64,000 bases of DNA from Pedobacter sp. (GTDB taxonomy: Bacteria > Bacteroidota > Bacteroidia > Sphingobacteriales > Sphingobacteriaceae). Under the pieces are notes generated by a model. That model was given only the letters and a program-made list of their open reading frames with translations, ran no database searches and was not told the origin of the DNA. The stretch spans positions 310,001-374,000 of the forward strand of contig NZ_JAVHXT010000002.1 in the NCBI RefSeq assembly GCF_031119335.1, given 5' to 3'. The translations under genes and the position numbers were made by a program. Shown here piece by piece: positions 27,896-36,986 of this stretch (the stretch's first letter is position 1; each line of letters opens with the position of its first letter).

Positions 27896-28411
27896 ATGAG
27901 CACAATATTTTCAAAATTGTTACTTCTGATGTTACTTCCTTTAAGCTTTTTGCCGCTAGAGGAGAATAAAAAGCATCCGTTTCATGTAAGTACAACTGAA
28001 ATTAGCCATAACGCTAAGGACAAAACCTTAGAAATTACATGTAGGATTTTTACGGATGATTTTGAAAACGTGTTAAGCCAAAGATTTAAGAGCAAAATTG
28101 ATTTGCACGCTAAAAACAGAGAAAAAGAGATGAACGGTTTCATCAAAAACTATATAGAGACAAATCTAAAAATTGCTATAGATGGCAAAATGGTAAAGCC
28201 TAATTTTCTCGGCTTTGAAAATGATCATGAAGCAACCAATGTATATCTGGAAGTAGAAAAGTTATCCTCTTTTAAAACATTAGTTGCAAATAATGGCATT
28301 TTATACGATTTGTTTGATGATCAAATGAATATTCTTCACGTAGAAAAGAATGGAGCTCGAAAAAGTACAAAGGCGAGTTTTCCAGAAAAGAAAATGAGCG
28401 TGGCTTTTTAG
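27896..28411 (+). CDS. DUF6702 family exported protein
   Basis: A 171-residue protein with an N-terminal hydrophobic signal (FSKLLLLMLLPLSFLPL). HPFHVSTTEISHNAKDKTLE, CRIFTDDFENVL and GFENDHEATNVYLEV are typical of DUF6702. It is transcribed divergently from hupE and the M1 peptidase gene, with 76 bp between the starts. I recall the same three families adjacent in other Bacteroidota, which suggests a shared pathway. Function not established. Confidence 0.8.
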   Translation: MSTIFSKLLLLMLLPLSFLPLEENKKHPFHVSTTEISHNAKDKTLEITCRIFTDDFENVLSQRFKSKIDLHAKNREKEMNGFIKNYIETNLKIAIDGKMVKPNFLGFENDHEATNVYLEVEKLSSFKTLVANNGILYDLFDDQMNILHVEKNGARKSTKASFPEKKMSVAF

Positions 28412-28412
28412 T

Positions 28413-28451
28413 TTTTTGGTTAACTGGTTAAATTGTGTAACTGGTTAATCG
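28413..28451. repeat. GGTTAA repeat, second copy
   Basis: TTTTGGTTAACTGGTTAAAT and the following GTAACTGGTTAATCG align base for base with the copy at 8440-8477, with differences mostly T/C. It starts right behind the DUF6702 stop. Confidence 0.55.
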
Positions 28452-28589
28452 ACTATAACATGTCGATGTCCGATCACTTCCGATCCATCAGGGGTTAGCG
28501 CCTTATATTCCCCTCTTTTAGAGGGGTGCCTGAAAGGCGGGGTGTTAAATCGCCATTACTATCTCTTATCGATCCCCATCTAAAAACCA

Positions 28590-28615
28590 AAGCCCCAAGT
28601 TTTACCTCGGGGCTT
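28590..28615 (-). terminator. Terminator of the polysaccharide utilisation operon
   Basis: AAGCCCC and GGGGCTT pair around a 12-base loop, and the minus strand continues into TGGTTTTTA. It is 37 bases behind the GH16 stop. The 241-bp gap also holds a CCCCTCTTTTAGAGGGG palindrome near 28510. Confidence 0.65.
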
Positions 28616-28652
28616 ATTCAAACAATCTATTAACTAACGGATGAAGATAGTT

Positions 28653-29753
28653 CTATTGAAAAACTCTCACATAATCTATAATATACTTTTGTGGAAATAC
28701 GGTGCTTGCATTTGGTGCACCTGGCCAATTTCCGCCAACGGCTAGATTAAGCAAGAGGAAGTATGGGCGCCTGAATTCGTCTTTATTTGCGCCAGTAGTA
28801 TCGAACGTATAAAACTCTTCGTTATCGAGATACCACTTGATTGAGCTGGCTGTCCAAACGATAGAGAACACATGGAATTTATCGTAGAAGTCGCCAGATT
28901 TTAACGTGGTAGAACCGCCGATATATTTGTGTCCTGCATCTTCGTAGTGCACTGTTCCATGGAGGGTGTTATCCTTTCCTGGGCCACCGCCAACCATTTC
29001 CATGATATCGATTTCTCCAGAAAATGGCCAATTCACCGTTGTAATGTTTGAACCCAAAGCCCAAAACGCAGGCCAAATACCCTGACCTTTCGGCAACTTA
29101 GCTCTCATCTCGATACGACCATATAAGAAATCCTTTTTGCCTTGTGTTTTTATTCTTGATGAAGTGTATTCACGTCCACCGAAAGATTCCTTTTTTGCGG
29201 TGATGGTTAAGTAGCCATTGTGCACTCGGGTATTTTCTGGGCGGTAATATTGTAACTCCCAATTGCCCCAACCTTCGTGACCGTTACCTTCTTCGAAAGT
29301 CCAAAACCTAGTATCTAAAGCAGTGCCGTTAAACTCATCTTGCCAAACCAAGGTCATACCCGGATAAGTTTCTGGTGAGATGTAACCACTGTTATCTATT
29401 ACTTCGTTCTTTTCTACGGTAACCTGTTTGGTAAGCTCTATAGATTTATTGCTAGCAGAATACGCTGTTACTTTTACGGTGTAAGTTCCACCTTCGGCAT
29501 AAATCGTATACGCTTTACCGTCATTAGAACGAATGCTCTCGTTAGCGCTTTGCCCAAAAGAAAACAAATAACGATCTGCATTATTTGCTGTAGCTACAAA
29601 ATCTACTCTTCCAGAACCATCGCTACTAACGTTTGCTGTTAATTGTAAATCTGTTGGCTCGGTGGCTTTTGCCTCCTTTTTGCAGCTCATGCTCATGGTT
29701 AGTACAAAAAGCGCCATGATACAACTTCTAAACAATAATGTGCGTGCCTTCAT
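28653..29753 (-). CDS. Family 16 glycoside hydrolase lipoprotein with PKD-like domain
   Basis: Surface or periplasmic beta-glucanase of 366 residues. The lipobox is TMSMSC (Cys24). Residues about 35-115 form a PKD-like domain. The GH16 domain runs from about 135 to the end: LVWQDEFNGTALD opens it, and GEIDIMEMVGG contains the nucleophile Glu247 and acid/base Glu252 in the ExDxxE form characteristic of laminarinase-type enzymes. FYTFDTT and NLAVGGNWPG complete it. Beta-1,3- or mixed-linkage glucan is the likely substrate. Last gene of the SusCD operon. Confidence 0.92.
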   Translation of the reverse strand: MKARTLLFRSCIMALFVLTMSMSCKKEAKATEPTDLQLTANVSSDGSGRVDFVATANNADRYLFSFGQSANESIRSNDGKAYTIYAEGGTYTVKVTAYSASNKSIELTKQVTVEKNEVIDNSGYISPETYPGMTLVWQDEFNGTALDTRFWTFEEGNGHEGWGNWELQYYRPENTRVHNGYLTITAKKESFGGREYTSSRIKTQGKKDFLYGRIEMRAKLPKGQGIWPAFWALGSNITTVNWPFSGEIDIMEMVGGGPGKDNTLHGTVHYEDAGHKYIGGSTTLKSGDFYDKFHVFSIVWTASSIKWYLDNEEFYTFDTTGANKDEFRRPYFLLLNLAVGGNWPGAPNASTVFPQKYIIDYVRVFQ

Positions 29754-29793
29754 TTTCTCGGGTTTAAGTTCAAAAATCTAATCGCTCGGTATT

Positions 29794-31086
29794 TTACTTT
29801 ACAAAAAATGGGATGTTAGCGGTTGCCACTTTGTTTTTTCCATCCTCCACATAAACAAATAAACGATAAGCACCTGATGCAGCTGGAGCAGTAATACTGA
29901 TTTTACCATTGCCAAGATCCTTATAGTTCATTTTTACGGTTGCTGGTTTATCCTCATGATCACCGCCTTCGCCTACTTTAGTTGCTTCGGGCAGTAGCTC
30001 CCATCTATATTTTAACTGGTCTTTATCTGGATCAAAAGCGATAACTTCTGCGTCGTAATTTGTACTTGGCTTTAAGGTAACGCTCTGATTCGACTTCTGC
30101 TTATTCAGCACAAAGCCGTAAATGTGTGGTGCTTTATTTTTCGGGAAAGTACCAGTCCAAAGGTATTGCATTACATCTACCACTTCGCTTTCTTCACCTC
30201 TTGAAGTGAAAAGCCCATACCAAGTTGGCGTTCTTTCCTGCTTTTGTCCCCACAAGAACACGTACGAACCTAAGCAATTCGCTTTATCTCTATCAATTCC
30301 GTAATTATAACGGTTAAAATATACCGCAGCTTTTTCGCTACTTGTTTCTTCCACAGGCGCATTCCATTCGGTTTGTAAGCCTTCCCAATGTCCAGTCGGG
30401 CCCCATTCTGTAACTATATAAGGACCTGTCCACCCCACAGCTTTAACTTTAGCTGGCAATTCGGCCAAACCTCCGTAAGTATTAATTGCTAAAATATCTA
30501 TTGCAGTAGCTGTAGCTTTAATTTGATCAATTTCCTTTTGATTGATGCCCGCCAAAACAGTAGTAGCAGGATGGTTTGGATCAACCTCGTGGATCATCTT
30601 CGCGATATCGTTTACAGCTTCCCAAACCTTTGGATTTTTGTAAGATAGGTTAAGTTCGTTACCAATGCCCCAACTCAGCAAAGCTGGATGATCTTTATAT
30701 TTCATTACTTCTGCTTTAACTTTATCGAACTGCTTTTTAACCGCAGCTGCATCATCGTAATTAAAACCATGACGCTCTGGTGTAACAGGCAAGCCCATCA
30801 TTACCGTAAGTCCGTTTTTTTGTGCAGAATCGAGAATGTTTTTCGCATTGTTGGTACTCCAGGTACGTACAGAATTTCCTCCGTAAGCAGCTACACGATT
30901 GTAGTAAGAAGTACCTCCAGCGCCTTTAATGTAGTAAGGTTTTCCACCTCTTAGCAATTGAAAGCCTTTATCAGATTTTCTAACTTCTACTTTTATGGGT
31001 TGATTAACTGTCATTCCCTCTGCTGCGAAAATGTTATTTCCGAACACAACGAGTAGCGTTACGATGCCGTTGATTATTTTTTGCAT
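29794..31086 (-). CDS. TIM-barrel glycosidase with C-terminal Ig-like domain, GH158-like
   Basis: A 430-residue exported protein (signal MQKIINGIVTLLVVFGNNIFA). The (beta/alpha)8 domain carries SWGIGNELNL (Asn143-Glu144, acid/base) and VTEWGP (Glu227, nucleophile), the clan A arrangement. The last ~110 residues (from about 320) look like an Ig-like domain. The overall size, the domain order and the 83-residue distance between the two glutamates agree with what I recall for the GH158 endo-beta-1,3-glucanase of Bacteroides uniformis; automatic annotation may call it GH2-like. It sits between susD and the GH16 gene. Confidence 0.75.
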   Translation of the reverse strand: MQKIINGIVTLLVVFGNNIFAAEGMTVNQPIKVEVRKSDKGFQLLRGGKPYYIKGAGGTSYYNRVAAYGGNSVRTWSTNNAKNILDSAQKNGLTVMMGLPVTPERHGFNYDDAAAVKKQFDKVKAEVMKYKDHPALLSWGIGNELNLSYKNPKVWEAVNDIAKMIHEVDPNHPATTVLAGINQKEIDQIKATATAIDILAINTYGGLAELPAKVKAVGWTGPYIVTEWGPTGHWEGLQTEWNAPVEETSSEKAAVYFNRYNYGIDRDKANCLGSYVFLWGQKQERTPTWYGLFTSRGEESEVVDVMQYLWTGTFPKNKAPHIYGFVLNKQKSNQSVTLKPSTNYDAEVIAFDPDKDQLKYRWELLPEATKVGEGGDHEDKPATVKMNYKDLGNGKISITAPAASGAYRLFVYVEDGKNKVATANIPFFVK

Positions 31087-31173
31087 ATCATCAGGGTATA
31101 AGCCTGTACGTTAAAAGCACTTGTTCGCAATTTTTAACCTTGCGGAACAAGTGCTATCATTTATCAATTATTT

Positions 31174-32862
31174 TTATGGATTAGGTGTTAATTTTCTGTT
31201 TCTTTCTCTCTCAATTTGAGGAATTGGAAACAAATTGTAACTCTCCTTATAAACCCTGTTTTCTAAAACTGCTTTGGTATAAGTGATGGAACCATCGGCA
31301 TTTTTAATTACGTTCATTCTGTAAACAGGTCCATTGAAATAAGTCATTCCCTTTTTCCAACGTCTCACATCATAAACACGGTGTTCTTCAAAACAAAGCT
31401 CTACTCTACGTTCGTTGCGAATTTTTTCTTGTAATGCAACCTGGGTAAAGTTTCTCGGCAACGGTGGCAAACCTCCTCTTTGACGAACTTTGTCCAAAGC
31501 ATCGTAAACTGTACCATCCGGGCCACTGAATTCATTTTTAGCTTCAGCATAGTTTAATAAAACCTCTGCGTAACGCATGTAAATCCAGTCATTATCACCA
31601 CCTTGGTAAACTGCATCGGCTGTCATGTTTTTATCATCAATAAATTTACGAAGACCGTAACCAGTTTTAGTTCTATCGCCGTTGGTGCGTCCGTTGGCAT
31701 TGCCATCTGGGTGAGCGTTCAAATCAGCACTTTGGAAAGTTTCTACCGTAATGCCCTTAAATTGCGAACCATTCATCAGCATTGCTCTATCTAAACGAGT
31801 ATCGCGGTTAGCATACGGATTTTGCGGATCATAGCCAGAACCAGTTTCATCTGGACGAAGACCTGTTGTCCTCATTTCAAAAGCATCTACCAAGTTTTGC
31901 GTTGCATGGAAAGCACCCCAGCCACCCCAACCTGTTGGCGTAAAGCTCATGTGCAACATCCAAGCACTTTGGTGTGTACGGTGAGGACGAGCAAATTTCT
32001 TCGCGAAAATTACTTCTTTATTTCCCGCTTTGGTCATAAACAATTGGTAGTAATCTGGATGGATATCGTAAGTTGCAGGAGCAAGAGCCATTACTTGTTG
32101 GGCGGCTTTTGCTGCATCATCCCAACGAGATAATGTATTGTTAGGGTTGTTTAATGGACTTGCGTGATACAATAACACTCTAGCTTTTAGCGCTAATGCA
32201 GCTCCTTTTGTAGCTCTACCTAGCTCTGCAGCATCTGGATAAGATGGCAACAATACCGCCGCAGCTTCATCACATTCTTTGATAATGAAGGCCACGCACT
32301 CATCATAAGTATTTCTTGGCACCTCTAAATCATCAGTTGCGTTTTGTTCTGTGGTAATTAATGGCACACCACCAAACGACTTCACTAAATCAGCGTAAGC
32401 AAAAGCTCTTAAAAACTTAGTTTCTGCCTTTAAGCGATCTTTCAACGCTGTATTTGTAGTTGGTACGCCATCAATACGTGCAATAAGGGTATTCGCTTTT
32501 CTGATTAACGAATAGTTAACTGCCCAAAGCTGTGTGCCCATCGAGAAATTCGGGTTTAAATCACCTTCCTGAACTCGGTTCATCGGCAAATCGTTATGAC
32601 CTTCGATGTCGTCAGTCATCATATCCAAATTAGCGAAACCACGTGCCCAGTCTTGATCGTAACCAAAATCTCTACGCTCGAAACCGCTGAGCATTGAACC
32701 GTAAATATCATTAACAAACTGATTGGTAAGTGTGATATCCTGAAAAACGGCTACATCAGACACGAAATCAATTGGTTTTATATCTAACAGGTCTTTTTTA
32801 CACGAGAAAGTTGTAAACGTAACTACCATTACGCCGACTAACCATTTATATCTTTTGTTCAT
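31174..32862 (-). CDS. SusD/RagB-family glycan-binding lipoprotein
   Basis: Outer-membrane surface lipoprotein that captures oligosaccharides over its SusC transporter. The signal ends in the lipobox TTFSC (Cys21 counted from ATG 32862). SusD features include the N-terminal DLLDIKPIDFVSDVAVFQD, FLRAFAYADLVKSFGGVPLI, ALKARVLLYHASPLNNP and the C-terminal YAEVLLNYAEAKNE and RRVELCFEEHRVYDVRRWK. The reading starting at 32895 runs almost into the susC stop; ATG 32862 gives a proper signal peptide. About 562 residues, normal. Confidence 0.95.
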   Translation of the reverse strand: MNKRYKWLVGVMVVTFTTFSCKKDLLDIKPIDFVSDVAVFQDITLTNQFVNDIYGSMLSGFERRDFGYDQDWARGFANLDMMTDDIEGHNDLPMNRVQEGDLNPNFSMGTQLWAVNYSLIRKANTLIARIDGVPTTNTALKDRLKAETKFLRAFAYADLVKSFGGVPLITTEQNATDDLEVPRNTYDECVAFIIKECDEAAAVLLPSYPDAAELGRATKGAALALKARVLLYHASPLNNPNNTLSRWDDAAKAAQQVMALAPATYDIHPDYYQLFMTKAGNKEVIFAKKFARPHRTHQSAWMLHMSFTPTGWGGWGAFHATQNLVDAFEMRTTGLRPDETGSGYDPQNPYANRDTRLDRAMLMNGSQFKGITVETFQSADLNAHPDGNANGRTNGDRTKTGYGLRKFIDDKNMTADAVYQGGDNDWIYMRYAEVLLNYAEAKNEFSGPDGTVYDALDKVRQRGGLPPLPRNFTQVALQEKIRNERRVELCFEEHRVYDVRRWKKGMTYFNGPVYRMNVIKNADGSITYTKAVLENRVYKESYNLFPIPQIERERNRKLTPNP

Positions 32863-32898
32863 TTCTTTTCTTTTAATAGTAATCATATCAACCATTGG

Positions 32899-35800
32899 TT
32901 AGAACTGTACATTAACTCCAAAAGTGTAAGTCTTCTGTTGCGGATAATATCTACCAATACCATTTGTATTCTCTGGATCTAGGTTGATCAAATCGGTAAT
33001 AGTAAACAAGTTTTGTCCTTGTGCATAAAGTCTGATGTTGTTTGCACCAATTTTAGATAGTAACCTGTGTTTTACGGTATAGGCAAACTCCACATTCTTT
33101 AACCTGATATAGCTTGAGTTTTGTACCCAGAAACTGCTTACTAAATAGTTATTACCATTAGTGTTTAGCGTTAAACGAGGCAACGGCGCATCTGGACGAT
33201 TTGGGGTCCATCTATCTAACCATTCTGCATTTACACGACCGCTGTTATGGAATGCCCAAGCCGCATTTTGCGTAAATAACTGTTGAGATTGTGCAGCTCC
33301 TTGTAATAAGAAGTTTAACTCGAAACCTTTAAAGTTTACACCACCGTTAATACCATAAAGAATTTGAGGTAGCGTACCGTTGCCTAAATAAGTGATATCG
33401 TCATCATTGATAATTCCATCGCCATTAATATCTTGATATTTGATATCGCCAGGACCAGTAGAGTTTAGGTATGCGCTGTGTTTAGGCGAAGCCGCGTAAT
33501 CTGCCGCATCTCTAAAAATACCGACTGCTTTGTATCCAAAAATTCCTCCGTTTGGTCTTCCTGTAATACGTCTGTAATCTGGAATATTAGAAGCTTCGGC
33601 TGCCTCCACAATTTTATTTTTAGCGTAAGTAAAGTTACCGCCAATAAAGTATGAGAAATTGCTAGATAATTGCTTGTTGTGATTTAAAATCAATTCCAAA
33701 CCTTGATTGTCTACAATACCGAAGTTTTCAGCTGGCAATGCAGCACCAAAGCTTAATGGTACAGAAAGTGCACGAGTAGCTAAAATATCTTTCCTTCTTT
33801 CTTTGAACACAGTGAAATCTACACTCAATTGATTTTTGAAGAATTTAGCTTCTAAACCAGCATCCATTTTTACTGAAGTTTCCCAAGTTAGGTTTTCGTT
33901 TGCGATAGCACCAGGCGTTAAACCTGTAACGAAATTTCCCCCGAAAGGATAAACATTTGGTACCAAGTTGTAACGGTTGTAGTAACCAAAACGACTAGGA
34001 ATACGATCGCTACCTAAAGTACCGTAAGATGCTTTTAACTTCAAGAAATCAACAAACTTTACGTTTTGCATGAAACTCTCTCTAGTTAGCAACCAACCAG
34101 CAGAGAAAGCTGGGAAATACCCTACTCTTTCACTTGGTGCAAAGTTTTCAGACTCATCTCGTCTTAAACTTGCTTGGAAAAGGTATTTTCCATCGTAATC
34201 GTAGTTTACACGGAAGGCCGCACTACGCAAAGCAGTTTTATCTTCACCATCACTCAATACTTCATTTAAGGCAGGGCCGAAGTTTAAGATTTGCAGAGCA
34301 GAACTTTCGTAAGAGTTTCTAGCGCCATAAATTCCAGTACCTTGATTTTGTTTTTGCAATACCAAAGCCAAAGCAGAAATTCCGTGTTTGCCAAATCTTC
34401 TGTCGTAGTTGATATGACCTTGTAACTCGGTGCTTTGTCCTTCGCCGTATCCTTTAGAAAGTGACGATTTTGATTGCGCATTAATGGTGTAAGTACCATC
34501 GGCAGCTCTAGCATAAAGAGGCACCCATTGGTTCCAGGTTTTGTTGTGGTTAAAGTTTCTATCGAATGCTAAAACTCCTTTAATTGATAAGCCTTCTACA
34601 CCTGGAATTTGTTGTACCACTTGAAAGTTACTCATAAAAAAGTTAGCCGAGTTTCTATTGTAACCGCTCTCTTCGCTAATTAATGCTAAAGGATTTGGGT
34701 ATACGCCTGGCGCTGCTAACAAACCGTTAGAAAATCTGGCTGGTTGTACCGGCGGATTACGCATGGTGTGTTCAAAAATATTATCTACACTTGCTGGCGG
34801 AGATAATTTATTTTCAATTCTTCCCGCTAAGTCTACCGAGATTTTTGTGGTAGAAGTTGCTTGGATATCGATGTTACTTCTAACATTATACCTGTTGTAG
34901 TTTAATGAACTGTACAAACCATCTTCGTTAAGGTAACCGAAAGAAGTAAAATACTTGATTTTCTCGCTACCGCCAGATAATGACAGGTTGTGCTGCATTC
35001 TTGGAGCAGTGCCACCAAGTACTAAATCCATCCAATCGGTATTTGGATTAGCATCAGGATCTGTTCCATTTCTAAACGCCTCTAAACGCTCTAAAGAAAA
35101 CTCGGGCGTAGCTACAGGGTTATCATTCAGCTTTGCTTCGTTATATAAAGTTGCATACTCGTAAGAGCCTAGTGCGTTTGGCAATCTAGTTACTTGCGAA
35201 AAGCCGTAGTTGAAAGAGTAATTAGCGCTCAACTGACCTGCTTTACCTCGTTTTGTTGTTACTAAAACAACACCATTTGCACCCTTAACACCGAAAATTG
35301 CAGCAGAAGAGGCATCTTTCAAGATACTTACACTTTCAATTTCGTTTGGATCCATTTGTCCGAAATCACGTCCAGAACGCACCACACCATCAATTACGAA
35401 TAATGGCTCCATGCTGCCGCCACCAAAAGTAGAGTTACCTCTGATGAAGATTTGAGTACCGTCTGCTCCAGGTTCTCCAGATGGCTGTTTGGTAATTACA
35501 CCTGGTGTACGACCAGCAAGTGCATTACTCAAATCACCAACTGGTGTTTGTACCAATTGCTTGTTATTTACCGTAGCTACAGAACCTGTTACATTACTAC
35601 GTTTTTGCGTACCAAAACCCACTACAACTACGTCGTTTAACGTGTTGGCAGCGTCGTCCATAGTAATATTAATAGTTTCAGATTTTGTAACGATAAACTC
35701 TTGGGTTGTCATCCCAATAAACGAGAAAACAATAGTAGTACCTACTTTAGGCACCGTGATGGAATACTTACCATCGGCTGTAGTTGCAACTCCGTTGGTA

Positions 35801-35943
35801 GTGCCTTTAATTAGCACAGAAACACCCGGAATTTCCTGACCTAGTTTATCTTTAACCACACCAGAAACCGTAATACTCTGAGCATACGCGTTCTGTAAGG
35901 CAAAAGAAACTAGTAATACGATCAATAGTCGAATTCTTTTCAT
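32899..35943 (-). CDS. SusC/RagA-family TonB-dependent outer-membrane transporter
   Basis: A 1014-residue porin that imports oligosaccharide using TonB energy. Signal peptide (MKRIRLLIVLLVSFALQNAYA), a CarboxypepD_reg-like domain (VSGVVKDKLGQEIPGVSVLI) and then the plug with LNDVVVVGFGTQKRSNVTG, GDLSNALAGRTPGV and SILKDASSAAIFGVKGANGV, the standard SusC signatures. The barrel ends in QKTYTFGVNVQF with a terminal Phe. No extra N-terminal STN domain, so no anti-sigma type regulation is indicated. susD follows after a short gap and the PKD lipoprotein gene precedes it by 33 bp. Confidence 0.97.
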   Translation of the reverse strand: MKRIRLLIVLLVSFALQNAYAQSITVSGVVKDKLGQEIPGVSVLIKGTTNGVATTADGKYSITVPKVGTTIVFSFIGMTTQEFIVTKSETINITMDDAANTLNDVVVVGFGTQKRSNVTGSVATVNNKQLVQTPVGDLSNALAGRTPGVITKQPSGEPGADGTQIFIRGNSTFGGGSMEPLFVIDGVVRSGRDFGQMDPNEIESVSILKDASSAAIFGVKGANGVVLVTTKRGKAGQLSANYSFNYGFSQVTRLPNALGSYEYATLYNEAKLNDNPVATPEFSLERLEAFRNGTDPDANPNTDWMDLVLGGTAPRMQHNLSLSGGSEKIKYFTSFGYLNEDGLYSSLNYNRYNVRSNIDIQATSTTKISVDLAGRIENKLSPPASVDNIFEHTMRNPPVQPARFSNGLLAAPGVYPNPLALISEESGYNRNSANFFMSNFQVVQQIPGVEGLSIKGVLAFDRNFNHNKTWNQWVPLYARAADGTYTINAQSKSSLSKGYGEGQSTELQGHINYDRRFGKHGISALALVLQKQNQGTGIYGARNSYESSALQILNFGPALNEVLSDGEDKTALRSAAFRVNYDYDGKYLFQASLRRDESENFAPSERVGYFPAFSAGWLLTRESFMQNVKFVDFLKLKASYGTLGSDRIPSRFGYYNRYNLVPNVYPFGGNFVTGLTPGAIANENLTWETSVKMDAGLEAKFFKNQLSVDFTVFKERRKDILATRALSVPLSFGAALPAENFGIVDNQGLELILNHNKQLSSNFSYFIGGNFTYAKNKIVEAAEASNIPDYRRITGRPNGGIFGYKAVGIFRDAADYAASPKHSAYLNSTGPGDIKYQDINGDGIINDDDITYLGNGTLPQILYGINGGVNFKGFELNFLLQGAAQSQQLFTQNAAWAFHNSGRVNAEWLDRWTPNRPDAPLPRLTLNTNGNNYLVSSFWVQNSSYIRLKNVEFAYTVKHRLLSKIGANNIRLYAQGQNLFTITDLINLDPENTNGIGRYYPQQKTYTFGVNVQF

Positions 35944-35976
35944 ATTTATATTTGGCTTTAATTAAAAATAAGCTAA

Positions 35977-36810
35977 TTACTTCTTAACGAAACGCATTTG
36001 ATGAACGGCTTCAGTTGTTTTTCCAGAACGTAATATCATTTCTGTTGCTGAAATAGATATGATACGGTAATTATTTGATGAAACGTCGGTTACACCAATA
36101 AATCTTTCTGGCGGCGTGCCTGGAATAGTAATGGTAGCCAAACCTGCACCTTGCACCGTAGTACTAAAGGTAAATGCAGTTTCGTAAGACCTATCGTTAC
36201 CACAGTTGTAATTTGGATCAACGTTACCGCCGTTAAATGTTTGTCCATTTGCTTTGTAGGTAAGCTTAAAAGCGTTGTTGGCAAACGAAAAGATGTATTC
36301 GTCATCTAACTGGCAAGTAGCCAAAGCACCACCACCGAAATATTCTGACGGATTATTTTCTGTCCCAACAGTAATTGGTGCCAATGATGCTGGATCTAGT
36401 TTCCAAGCATGTGCTGTTAATAGTTGGTAGTTAGCGTTATTTAACGTAGGTGTGAAGTCATCTTGCTCTACCACTATAGGCTGTGTAGCGATGTCGTAAC
36501 CACCCTCTCCGTAAGCATACAACTTCACATTGTACGTGCCCTTAGAGATAAAATAGGCTTCGGTGCTTGCTCCGGCAGATTTAAGGCCTTCGTTCTGTCC
36601 AAAATCCCATTGGTAACGGTAAGCATTTTGAGATGTACTTTCTAATAGGTAGGTGTTTGCTTTGCCTGCAACTTTAGTAACCTTAAAGGCTGCCGTAGCA
36701 GGAGTTCCGAGTTTGCTGGCATAATCTTCATCTTTACAGCCGAAGTTGAAAAGAGTAATTAATGCCAACAGTAAAAGACAATGATGCCTTACAAAAGACT
36801 TGTTGTTCAT
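35977..36810 (-). CDS. PKD-domain lipoprotein, probable surface glycan-binding protein
   Basis: A 277-residue lipoprotein (lipobox LFNFGC, Cys25). Residues about 40-115 are a PKD-like domain (AYRYQWDFGQNEG, KGTYNVKLYAYGEGGYD). The rest has the pattern LTAHAWKLDPASLAP, DDEYIFSFANNAFKLTY and ILRSGKTTEAVHQMRFV, resembling lipocalin-like C-terminal domains of PUL lipoproteins. It is the first gene of the operon, before susC, and 176 bp from the divergent regulator. It plausibly binds the target glucan at the surface, but no binding residues can be assigned. Confidence 0.75.
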   Translation of the reverse strand: MNNKSFVRHHCLLLLALITLFNFGCKDEDYASKLGTPATAAFKVTKVAGKANTYLLESTSQNAYRYQWDFGQNEGLKSAGASTEAYFISKGTYNVKLYAYGEGGYDIATQPIVVEQDDFTPTLNNANYQLLTAHAWKLDPASLAPITVGTENNPSEYFGGGALATCQLDDEYIFSFANNAFKLTYKANGQTFNGGNVDPNYNCGNDRSYETAFTFSTTVQGAGLATITIPGTPPERFIGVTDVSSNNYRIISISATEMILRSGKTTEAVHQMRFVKK

Positions 36811-36986
36811 ACTTTTTAATATTTGGTTAATCGGTTAATTGATGTAAAATTATCTTTAATAATATCCGACATCCAAATTTTAAGCCCCTACAAAACTACA
36901 TCAAAACCGCTTAAAATAACTCAAGAGCACAGATTATACCTACAACATTTGAAGAAAGGAAGATTTTATCTACTTTTAGTTTGTTA

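Noticed and set aside
28508..28548. CCCCTCTTTTAGAGGGG as a terminator of the DUF6702 gene
   Set aside because: The palindrome is not followed by a T-run and belongs to a repeat (GGGGTGCCTGAAAGGCGGGG) common in Bacteroidota intergenic DNA; kept only as a remark.
32899..35943. Antisense open frames of 60-116 codons inside susC, susD and the tricorn-like protease gene
   Set aside because: They lie opposite well-supported coding regions, have no starts with promoters and no family motifs; they follow from codon bias on the sense strand.
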